DNA of 7,287 nt from Candidatus Beckwithbacteria bacterium CG23_combo_of_CG06-09_8_20_14_all_47_9. Lineage in GTDB: Bacteria; Patescibacteriota; Microgenomatia; UBA1400; CG1-02-47-37. Every line of letters begins with the position of its first letter. The stretch's first letter is position 1. Of the stretch, positions 1 to 5,626 are shown one piece after another. The position numbers and the translations under genes were made by a program. The DNA is taken from positions 7,883 through 15,169 of the forward strand of contig PCSQ01000041.1 of the NCBI GenBank assembly GCA_002772455.1, written 5' to 3'. The notes beneath the pieces were generated by a model. That model was not told the origin of the DNA, ran no database searches, and saw only the letters and a program-made list of their open reading frames with translations.

Positions 1-341
1 ATATTTCACCATTTGATCTGGAAGAGGACATGAAGGAGTTTTTGGACGCGGAAAAATTAACGGGAAAAGCCTATGTTTTAACTGCCAGACATCGTCTTTT
101 GGGTGACGCCCGAGCCTTGGCTGATCAAGTTTGGGATTTAACCAGGATTAATTTTAATTATTTGGATATTTCAGAAAAACTCGAGCGGCCTAATTTTAAA
201 TTAACCAAAGTTTATCAGCAGTATCTGAACGTTTTATCAATTGATCCGTGTTTACCTGGAGAGTTATTACCGGATAATTGGTGTGGTGAAAAACTTAGGG
301 AAAAACTAACTCATCATTTTCAGGCTACGATCGGAGGGTAA
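1..341 (+). CDS. PaaX-like transcriptional regulator, C-terminal part (5' end outside window)
   Basis: The frame is open from base 3 with no stop upstream of the ATG at 30, so this is the end of a longer protein rather than a 103-residue gene. The visible part matches what I know of the PaaX C-terminal domain: a 'VWDL..IN..Y' segment and, near the end, 'DPCLPGELLPDNWCGEKLRE', the equivalent of the family's DP-LP-ELLP-W-G signature. PaaX proteins have an N-terminal winged helix, a Cas2-like middle and this C-terminal domain. The founding member represses phenylacetate degradation, but PaaX-like proteins in Patescibacteria have no known target, so no pathway is assigned. It ends in TAA. A perfect inverted repeat overlaps its last codons, which could matter for its own regulation. 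The family call rests on motif memory; the DNA-binding half is not visible. Confidence 0.72.
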   Translation, partial: ISPFDLEEDMKEFLDAEKLTGKAYVLTARHRLLGDARALADQVWDLTRINFNYLDISEKLERPNFKLTKVYQQYLNVLSIDPCLPGELLPDNWCGEKLREKLTHHFQATIGG

Positions 342-350
342 AAATGATGA
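311..350. repeat. Perfect 10-base inverted repeat across the PaaX-like stop codon
   Basis: TCATCATTTT at 311-320 is the exact reverse complement of AAAATGATGA at 341-350, with a 20-base loop. The loop contains a strong Shine-Dalgarno-like GGAGGG (333-338), and the right arm contains two consecutive ATG codons. The arms are AT-rich with no T-run behind them, so it does not look like a standard intrinsic terminator. It could be an RNA hairpin that hides the ATGs or an operator for a dimeric regulator; neither is shown. Confidence 0.5.
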
Positions 351-406
351 ACGAAACTGTTTACAGCAAATTAAAACAAATTACGGCAAATGGTTTAATA
401 AAATGA
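344..406 (+). CDS. Possible 20-codon small ORF
   Basis: ATG at 344, directly followed by a second ATG, opens a 20-residue reading frame ending in TGA at 404-406. GGAGGG at 333-338 lies 5 bases before the first ATG, the strongest Shine-Dalgarno-like match in the window. The peptide (MMNETVYSKLKQ...GLIK) is unlike a signal peptide. Its second half faintly recalls the end of a winged-helix recognition region, so it might be a gene remnant. It could also be a leader peptide or chance; the ribosome site may simply be fortuitous GC-rich coding sequence at the end of the preceding gene. Confidence 0.25.
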   Translation: MMNETVYSKLKQITANGLIK

Positions 407-420
407 TAGGATAATAAGAT

Positions 421-915
421 ATGCCGCAGACAACAATTCAGGACAATTTTGAGAAGCCCTCCTCTGCTAAAGCTCCGGCGGGCAAGCAGGCTACGTCAAT
501 AAGCCGATCAACTCCGCCGCCGGGCAGGATGCAATCCAGCGGTTTGGACTGGCTGGAACAGGGATTTGGGCAGAGACGGGCCGGCGACGGCGCGGCTAAA
601 AAATCTAAAGAAGCCCAAGAGGAGAAAAACCAGCAAGACCAGCTGATAAAATTGAAAGAGCTCGATAACCGCCGCTCCAAACAAATGTACGAGGAAATCC
701 AACAAGCGATTATGATGATTCGCAGAAAGAAGAAACTCGAACCGGAAAAATACGTTACCGCTGCGGCCGGGTATGATCCGCTGCAGCACCGTGACCCGGA
801 AACTTTTTGGCAAAAGGTTAAAAAGAAACAAGAGGAAGCCAAAAAGAAATTATTACCGTGGACGAGTAAGCAGGGAATGGGCACAGGGGAAATTACCCGG
901 GGAGTCTCCGGATGA
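421..915 (+). CDS. Conserved-looking hypothetical protein, lysine-rich, coupled to cysS
   Basis: A 164-residue soluble protein with no signal peptide or membrane segment. Residues 1-40 are low-complexity and Ser/Pro/Ala-rich, and include a repeat-like stretch (13-26). Residues about 58-110 are highly charged and probably helical or coiled-coil, with RRKKK at 101-105. A short C-terminal block has the feel of a conserved motif: 'DPETFW' (125-130), 'LLPWTSK' (144-150) and 'GTGEITRGVSG' (154-164). From memory it resembles small uncharacterised Patescibacteria proteins carrying DUF5660, but I could not check this and assign no function. AGGA at 408-411 lies 9 bases before the ATG, and a GATAAT at 410-415 overlaps it. 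Its TGA overlaps the cysS ATG by 4 bases, so the two are probably co-translated. A 196-residue reading frame opposite it on the minus strand has no recognisable content, which favours this one as the gene. Confidence 0.72.
   Translation: MPQTTIQDNFEKPSSAKAPAGKQATSISRSTPPPGRMQSSGLDWLEQGFGQRRAGDGAAKKSKEAQEEKNQQDQLIKLKELDNRRSKQMYEEIQQAIMMIRRKKKLEPEKYVTAAAGYDPLQHRDPETFWQKVKKKQEEAKKKLLPWTSKQGMGTGEITRGVSG
897..911 (+). promoter_or_regulatory. Small hairpin holding the cysS ribosome-binding site
   Basis: The 15 bases just before the cysS ATG (912) fold on themselves: CCGGGG pairs with CTCCGG (five Watson-Crick pairs and one G-U) around a three-base loop. The GGAG used as Shine-Dalgarno (901-904) is inside. 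The element also encodes the last codons of the upstream gene, so a ribosome finishing that gene would open it. That fits translational coupling through the 4-base ATGA overlap. Folding was judged by eye. Confidence 0.4.
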
Positions 916-2294
916 AGCTGTATAACACCTTGAGCCGGCAGGTGGAAGAATTTGCGCCAATTAAGCCGCCGCGCGTCGGTATCTATATCTGCGGTCCGAC
1001 TGTTTACGACTTCGCCCATTTGGGGCACTCCCGGACCTATATTAACAGTGATGTTTTAGTGCGGGCGTTAAAATGGCTGGACTGGGAACCATATGTGGTG
1101 ATGAATATTACTGACGTCGGCCATTTAACTTCACAGGCGGATACCGGCGAGGACAAGCTGGAGAAACAAGCGAAAAAAGAAGCGAAACCGATTTTGGAAA
1201 TCGCCAAATTCTATACCGAGGATTTTTTTAAGATGCGGGAGCAGTTGAATATTTTAATGCCGGACAAAATAACTCCAGCCACCCAATATATTCCGGAAAT
1301 GATCGAGCTGGTAAAAATTTTGGAGCAAAAAGGTTTAACCTATAAAACCAGCGACGGGGTGTATTTTAATACCAGTAAATTTAAAGACTACGGTCAATTG
1401 GCCCGGCTTGATTTAGCCGGCATGAAAGAGGGTTGGCGGGTAGATAAGAATCCCGAAAAAAAACATCCGGCTGATTTTGCTTTGTGGAAATTTGCTGATC
1501 CCGAGGAGCACCGGCAATTAGAGTGGGACAGTCCTTGGGGCAAGCATTCATTCCCCGGTTGGCACATTGAGTGTTCGGCGATGAGCCTGAAGTATTTGGG
1601 CCCGACCCTGGATATTCATACCGGCGGAGTGGACCACATTGCCATTCACCACACTAACGAAATTGCCCAGAGCGAGGCGGCCACCGGCAAGCCGTTTGTC
1701 AAATACTGGTTTCACTCGAATTTTTTGGATGTGAGCGGCGAGAAGATGAGCAAAAGCCTCGGAAATTACATCCGGACGGATGATTTGATCAAGAAAGGTT
1801 ATGACCCATTGGCGCTCCGGTATTTATTTTTAACCGGACATTATCGGACCAAGATGAATTTCACTTATGCGGCTTTGGATGCTGCCGTTGAAGCATATAC
1901 CAAATTAAAATCAATGGTTGCCGACTGGCAAGGTAAAAGACAGCGGACTCAATTGTCTCCGGAAAAACTAGACAAACTGCAGGGACTGTCCTTGCAGTTT
2001 AAGACGGCGGTTGAGGCCGATTTAAATCTGCCCCAAGCCTTAGCCGCGGTTTGGCAGATGGCCAAAAGCAATATTCCGGAGCAGGATAAGTGGGAATTGA
2101 TCAATGACTGGGACCTGGTCCTCGGCCTAGGCCTGGGACAAATCTCAAGCCCTAAATCCCAAATCCCAAACAATATTAAAATTCTAATTAATCAAAGAGA
2201 AAACCTGAGAAAAAATAAGCAGTGGGCGGAAGCAGACAAACTGCGCCGGCAAATTGTTGACAAAGGTTATAAAATCGAGGATAAACATGCCTAA
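912..2294 (+). CDS. cysS: Cysteinyl-tRNA synthetase (CysRS)
   Basis: Class I aminoacyl-tRNA synthetase that charges tRNA-Cys with cysteine in the cytoplasm; 460 residues, the usual length. The Rossmann core carries the HIGH-type motif 'HLGH' (36-39, within GPTVYDFAHLGH) and the 'KMSKS' loop (278-282). The four ligands of the catalytic zinc are in register: C27, C221, H246 and E250, with the same 25- and 4-residue spacing as E. coli C209/H234/E238. Residues about 340-403 form the helical DALR-type domain. The final part (NQRENLR...WAEADKLRRQI...GYKIED) is the usual CysRS C-terminal region. Between these, residues 404-421 are an unusual Gly/Leu then Ser/Pro/Gln linker derived from repeat-like DNA. 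The start overlaps the preceding gene by 4 bases, with GGAG 7 bases upstream, and the stop overlaps the aminotransferase gene by 8 bases. Confidence 0.98.
   Translation: MKLYNTLSRQVEEFAPIKPPRVGIYICGPTVYDFAHLGHSRTYINSDVLVRALKWLDWEPYVVMNITDVGHLTSQADTGEDKLEKQAKKEAKPILEIAKFYTEDFFKMREQLNILMPDKITPATQYIPEMIELVKILEQKGLTYKTSDGVYFNTSKFKDYGQLARLDLAGMKEGWRVDKNPEKKHPADFALWKFADPEEHRQLEWDSPWGKHSFPGWHIECSAMSLKYLGPTLDIHTGGVDHIAIHHTNEIAQSEAATGKPFVKYWFHSNFLDVSGEKMSKSLGNYIRTDDLIKKGYDPLALRYLFLTGHYRTKMNFTYAALDAAVEAYTKLKSMVADWQGKRQRTQLSPEKLDKLQGLSLQFKTAVEADLNLPQALAAVWQMAKSNIPEQDKWELINDWDLVLGLGLGQISSPKSQIPNNIKILINQRENLRKNKQWAEADKLRRQIVDKGYKIEDKHA
2121..2171 (+). repeat. Repeat-like segment inside cysS (palindrome plus AAATCCC copies)
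   Basis: GGCCTAGGCC (2124-2133) is a perfect 10-base palindrome. It is followed by an A/C-rich stretch in which AAATCCC occurs back to back (2154-2160, 2161-2167). The base pattern differs from the surrounding CysRS code and encodes GLGLGQ then SSPKSQIPNN, a linker not typical of the family. It resembles short dispersed repeats read as 'PKSQIPN' in other bacterial genomes; this is from memory and unverified. Confidence 0.45.
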
Positions 2295-3504
2295 CATATC
2301 TTTGCGCGACCGTTATCTGGCCTTTTCCCCGATCCGCAAGCTCACCCCTTACGCCGAAGCGGCTAAAAAACGGGGGGTTAAAATCTTTCATTTAAACATC
2401 GGCCAGCCGGACATTGCCTCGCCGCAAATTTTTTTAGATAAAGTTAAAGAGTTTAACCAAAAAACAGTCGCCTATGAAAAATCCGACGGCAGCGAAGAGT
2501 TGAAATCCAGCCTGCTTAAATATTACCGCGGTTTAGGGATCAGTTTGACCACCGAAGATTTGCTGGTGACGACCGGCGGCAGTGAAGCCTTGATGTGGCT
2601 GTTTTTCATTTTATTTGAACCGGGGCAGGAGTGCCTGACGTTTGAACCGACCTACACTAATTACGTGACCTTTGCCGAATTGGCCGGGGTGAACTTGCGG
2701 CCGATAACCACTTTCCTGGAAACCAATTTTACTTTGCCTTCGATTGAGCAGATCAACCGGGCGATCACCAAAAAAACCCGGGCGATCATCGTCACCAATC
2801 CCAATAATCCTACCGGAGCGGTTTATTCCCGGAACCTGCTGGAAGAACTGGTGGAGTTGTGCCTGAAGCGGGACATTTTTATCATTGCCGACGAAACTTA
2901 CCGGGAGTTTATTTACGGCGGGACCAAGGCAGTGCCGCTTTTAACCTTTAAAAAGGCCGAGCAGATTGTAGTTTTGGCCGACAGCCTGTCGAAACGCTAC
3001 TCGCTTTGCGGCGCGCGCCTGGGCTGTATGGTTTCTAAAAATCAGCCGGTAATGACGACAGCCAATAAAATTGCCCAGGCCCGATTGGCTTCACCGACGA
3101 TCGAACAATATGCCGCTTCATTTTTGGACCAGGTGCCGGAGAGCTATTTTAGGGAAGTCAATCAGGAATACCTTAAGCGGCGGGATTTTCTGATCAGCGA
3201 ACTTAAAAAAATCCCCGACGTTAAGGTGAGCCGGCCGGACGGCGCTTTTTACCTGATTGCCCAGCTGCCGGTGGTCGATGCCGAGGATTTTTGCCGGTTT
3301 ATGCTGGAAGAGTTTGCCGATAGAAAAGAAACGGTCATGCTGGCCCCGGCCGAGGGTTTTTATTTAACTCCGGGAATGGGCGTTAACCAAGTGCGGATTG
3401 CTTACGTGTTAAAGCGGCCGGACCTTAAACGTGCAGTTGAATTAATCGCCTTGGGTCTGCTAAAATATAAAAATGAGTTTATACGAACTAACCCTGGTAC
3501 TTAA
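2287..3504 (+). CDS. Pyridoxal-phosphate aminotransferase, class I/II (aspartate aminotransferase-like)
   Basis: Fold-type I PLP enzyme moving an amino group between an amino acid and a 2-oxo acid; 405 residues, normal length. Visible signatures: 'NIGQPDI' (37-43), 'GGSEAL' (97-102) at the phosphate-binding helix, 'NPNNPTG' (171-177) with the ring-contacting Asn, 'ADETYREF' (201-208) with D202 and Y205, 'SLSKRYSLCGARLG' (233-246) with the Schiff-base K236 and phosphate-binding R244, and 'VRIAY' (369-373) with R370, the likely substrate-carboxylate Arg. Substrate cannot be read from the sequence; aspartate, aromatic or alanine use are all possible. The ATG at 2287 was preferred over one at 2254 because it has GAGG (2277-2280) six bases upstream and the extra 11 residues look like cysS read in another frame. 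It overlaps cysS by 8 bases and rpsF by 32 bases. Confidence 0.95.
   Translation: MPNISLRDRYLAFSPIRKLTPYAEAAKKRGVKIFHLNIGQPDIASPQIFLDKVKEFNQKTVAYEKSDGSEELKSSLLKYYRGLGISLTTEDLLVTTGGSEALMWLFFILFEPGQECLTFEPTYTNYVTFAELAGVNLRPITTFLETNFTLPSIEQINRAITKKTRAIIVTNPNNPTGAVYSRNLLEELVELCLKRDIFIIADETYREFIYGGTKAVPLLTFKKAEQIVVLADSLSKRYSLCGARLGCMVSKNQPVMTTANKIAQARLASPTIEQYAASFLDQVPESYFREVNQEYLKRRDFLISELKKIPDVKVSRPDGAFYLIAQLPVVDAEDFCRFMLEEFADRKETVMLAPAEGFYLTPGMGVNQVRIAYVLKRPDLKRAVELIALGLLKYKNEFIRTNPGT
3437..3472 (+). promoter_or_regulatory. Possible promoter for rpsF with leaderless geometry
   Basis: TTGAAT (3437-3442, four of six matches to TTGACA), an 18-base spacer and TAAAAT (3461-3466, five of six matches to TATAAT) lie inside the end of the aminotransferase gene. 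Only six bases separate the -10-like box from the rpsF ATG (3473), so transcription would begin at or beside the start codon. No Shine-Dalgarno sequence precedes rpsF. The local sequence is AT-rich, so a chance match is quite possible. Confidence 0.3.
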
Positions 3505-3709
3505 GGAGGGGGCTAAAGTTTCAGTTCCCGGGAAGGTAAAAATTACCAAAGATTGGGGAGTGCGGGATTTGGCTTATCCGATCAAGGGAGTCAAGCGCGG
3601 CGCCTACATTTGGCAAACAGTCGAACTTGAACCTGACCAAGTCGCCGGCCTGGATAAAGATTTACGGCAAAACGAGCTTGTTTTACGGCATTTATTAATT
3701 AGTCAATAA
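3473..3709 (+). CDS. rpsF: 30S ribosomal protein bS6, short form
   Basis: bS6 binds the central domain of 16S rRNA together with bS18 on the platform of the small subunit. The start (MSLYEL), the 'DWGVRDLAYPIKG..RGAYIW' core (27-47) and the final 'LRQNELVLRHLLI' match the family (E. coli: DWGRRQLAYPI, FRFNDAVIRSMVM). At 78 residues it is shorter than the usual 95-100 or more. The loss is local: between strand 1 (YELTLVL) and strand 2 (KVKIT) only about ten residues remain, where E. coli has a helix of roughly 20. Nearly all of helix alpha-1 of the ferredoxin-like fold is therefore missing. There is no acidic C-terminal tail. The gene starts inside the aminotransferase gene (32-base overlap), has no Shine-Dalgarno, and lies 15 bases before ssb. 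Confidence 0.93.
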   Translation: MSLYELTLVLKEGAKVSVPGKVKITKDWGVRDLAYPIKGVKRGAYIWQTVELEPDQVAGLDKDLRQNELVLRHLLISQ

Positions 3710-3724
3710 AAAGAGAAACTGTTT

Positions 3725-4225
3725 ATGTCCAGCCGGTCTTTGAATAAAGTTTTGTTAATCGGTAATTTAACCCGCGATCCGGAACTGCGTTACACCCCGC
3801 AAGGGACGCCGGTTTGTACTTTTGGTTTGGCGACCAACCGGAGCTGGCAGCCGGCCAGCGGCGAACGCCAGGAAGAAACCGAATTCCACCGCATTGTTGC
3901 CTGGAATAAGCTGGCTGAACTGTGTGCTTCGCTGTTGTTTAAGGGCCGAAAGGTTTATGCCGAAGGCCGGCTGCAGACGAGAAACTGGACCGATGCCCAG
4001 GGTCAGGAACGGACGACGGTGGAAATTGTCATTGACAATATGATTGTTTTGGATAGTAAGCGGAAAGACGGTGCTCCCGCCGATGCTCCCGCCGAAGCCG
4101 ACTATGTCCCGGAAACCGAAGCCGTGCCGGCGGCAGAAGCAGTCAAGCCGGTCAAAACAGCGGCTAAAACTAAAAAAACCGAACCGGAAGCGGTCAAAGT
4201 TAACCCGGATGATATTCCGTTTTAA
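3725..4225 (+). CDS. ssb: Single-stranded DNA-binding protein (SSB)
   Basis: Coats single-stranded DNA during replication, recombination and repair, and recruits partner enzymes through its C-terminal tip. Residues about 5-112 form the OB fold: 'LNKVLLIGNLTRDPELRYTP' (6-25), 'FGLATNRSW' (33-41), 'EFHRIVAWNKLAE' (53-65), 'GRKVYAEGRLQTRNW' (74-88) and 'TVEIVIDNMIVL' (98-109). Residues 113-158 are a disordered Ala/Pro/Glu/Lys-rich linker, and the chain ends in the acidic tip 'PDDIPF', the expected partner-binding peptide. The length of 166 fits the family. It sits between rpsF and rpsR, its usual place. No clear Shine-Dalgarno precedes it, and rpsR begins 3 bases after its stop. Confidence 0.97.
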   Translation: MSSRSLNKVLLIGNLTRDPELRYTPQGTPVCTFGLATNRSWQPASGERQEETEFHRIVAWNKLAELCASLLFKGRKVYAEGRLQTRNWTDAQGQERTTVEIVIDNMIVLDSKRKDGAPADAPAEADYVPETEAVPAAEAVKPVKTAAKTKKTEPEAVKVNPDDIPF

Positions 4226-4228
4226 AAT

Positions 4229-4426
4229 ATGAAACTAAAATGTTGGTTTTGCGAAAATAAACAAGAGCCTGATTACCAGGAGTTTGACATGCTGCCAAAA
4301 TTTATCAGTGATCGGGGTAAAATTATGTCCCGGGAGAAAAGCGGCGTTTGTTCCCGCCACCAGCGCCGGTTGGCCAAGGCAATTAAGTATGATCGGCATT
4401 TGGCGCTGCTGCCTTTTGTTAGTTAA
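4229..4426 (+). CDS. rpsR: 30S ribosomal protein bS18, zinc-binding type
   Basis: bS18 partners bS6 on the 30S platform. The 65 residues contain the family's core: 'DYQEFDMLPKFISDRGKI' (15-32), 'SREKSGVCSRHQRRLAKAIK' (34-53) and 'RHLALLPF' (56-63). C5, C8, C41 and H44 form a CxxC/CxxH set, so this is the zinc-binding (C+) form; many bacteria carry a version without these residues. The short N-terminus, only four residues before the first Cys, is normal for compact bS18. The gene begins 3 bases after ssb with no recognisable Shine-Dalgarno, so it is presumably translated by ribosomes coming off ssb. The protease gene follows 12 bases after its stop. Confidence 0.96.
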   Translation: MKLKCWFCENKQEPDYQEFDMLPKFISDRGKIMSREKSGVCSRHQRRLAKAIKYDRHLALLPFVS

Positions 4427-4438
4427 GAAAGAGCCAGG

Positions 4439-5626
4439 ATGAAATTGTCATTAAAACAAGTCCGGGTGGGAGTGGTTGGTTTGACCCTGGTGCTTTTATC
4501 CGGCTGGGCGGGTTTTCGGTTGGGCCAGGCAGACCGGCCCAAACAGATTGATCCCCAAACTGTCGACTTAAGTTTATTTTGGCAGGTTTGGGATAAGCTT
4601 GAAGCCAGCTATTTACAACCGGACGCGTTTGACCGGCAAACCATGGTTTACGGGGCGATTAAGGGTATGACCGCGGCGCTGGGCGATCCTTACACCGTTT
4701 TTCTGCCGCCCCAAGCCAATAAAGAAACCAAGGAAGAGTTGGACGGCGCCTTTGAAGGCGTGGGAATTCAGCTGGGTTTTAAGAACGGTCAGTTGGCAGT
4801 GATGTCGCCGCTGGAGGGGATGCCGGCTAAGGCCGCGGGAGTGCGGGCCGGCGATCTGATTTTACACATTAAAGACGAAGCCAAAAATATCGATCAGGAC
4901 ACGCTGGACTTGTCATTGCCTGAAGCAGTCCGTTTGATCCGGGGGGCCAAGGGAACAAGCGTGGCCCTGACAATTCTGCACCAGGATAGTTCCGAGCCGC
5001 TGACCTTGACGATTAAACGGGATACGATTGTGGTGGCCAGCGTGGAATTGGATTGGGTGGGCGAAGATAAAAATATTGCTCACTTGAAGTTGACCAGATT
5101 CGGCGGCCGGACCGACGCCGAATGGCAGGCGGCGGTCAAGGAACTAATCAGCCGCAATCCCCGGGGCATAATTCTGGATTTAAGAAATAACCCCGGCGGT
5201 TATCTTCAGGGCGCGGTCAGTTTGGCCGGCGAGTTTTTGAGCCCGGGCAAGCTGGTGGTTAAACAGGAAGACGGCCGCGGCCGGGTGGAAACTTACAGCG
5301 TTGACCGCCAGGGCCGGTTATTGAGCCAGACACTGGTGATTTTAGTCAATCAGGGGAGCGCGTCATCTTCGGAAATTTTGGCCGGGGCGCTTAAAGATTA
5401 CGGCCGGGGCAAATTGGTCGGCGAGACCACTTTCGGCAAAGGCACGGTCCAGGAAGCCCTGGATGTGGCCGACGGCGCCGGTCTGCACGTGACCACGGCC
5501 AAATGGCTGCTGCCCAGCGGCCTTTGGGTTAACGATTCTAAGGGTTTAACCCCTGATGTTGTCGTTAAAGACGATCCGGAAAGCGAAGCCGACGAACAAT
5601 TAATTAAAGCCATCGAGGAACTATGA
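4439..5626 (+). CDS. ctpA: C-terminal processing serine protease, S41 family (CtpA/CtpB-like)
   Basis: Envelope protease that trims or degrades exported proteins from their C-terminus; 395 residues. Residues about 9-28 are one hydrophobic segment after a basic start, most likely an uncleaved anchor with the rest outside the membrane. An N-terminal helical part (about 40-95, with 'LGDPYTVFLPP') is followed by a PDZ domain (about 98-190, 'GVGIQLG...VRAGDLILHI') that binds substrate ends. The S41 core follows, with 'ILDLRNNPGG' (246-254), the nucleophile S309 in 'GSASSSE', and K334 and Q338 in 'TFGKGTVQ'. The Ser-Lys-Gln set has the spacing known for Bacillus CtpB (25 and 29 residues). No adaptor protein is encoded here. 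It lies between rpsR and rplI, an unusual place, and its TGA overlaps the rplI ATG by 4 bases. Only a weak purine-rich sequence precedes its start. Confidence 0.95.
   Translation: MKLSLKQVRVGVVGLTLVLLSGWAGFRLGQADRPKQIDPQTVDLSLFWQVWDKLEASYLQPDAFDRQTMVYGAIKGMTAALGDPYTVFLPPQANKETKEELDGAFEGVGIQLGFKNGQLAVMSPLEGMPAKAAGVRAGDLILHIKDEAKNIDQDTLDLSLPEAVRLIRGAKGTSVALTILHQDSSEPLTLTIKRDTIVVASVELDWVGEDKNIAHLKLTRFGGRTDAEWQAAVKELISRNPRGIILDLRNNPGGYLQGAVSLAGEFLSPGKLVVKQEDGRGRVETYSVDRQGRLLSQTLVILVNQGSASSSEILAGALKDYGRGKLVGETTFGKGTVQEALDVADGAGLHVTTAKWLLPSGLWVNDSKGLTPDVVVKDDPESEADEQLIKAIEEL

Noticed and set aside
438..1028. 196-residue open frame on the minus strand
   Set aside because: It lies opposite the hypothetical gene and the start of cysS, is rich in Ser, Phe and Cys without recognisable motifs, and cuts into the certain CysRS start.
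2254..2286. Earlier ATG for the aminotransferase
   Set aside because: The extra 11 residues are cysS code in another frame, and the ATG at 2287 has a well-spaced GAGG.
3822..4232. Two + strand frames (3822-4043, 4044-4232) inside ssb
   Set aside because: Both are out-of-frame readings of ssb with no family features.
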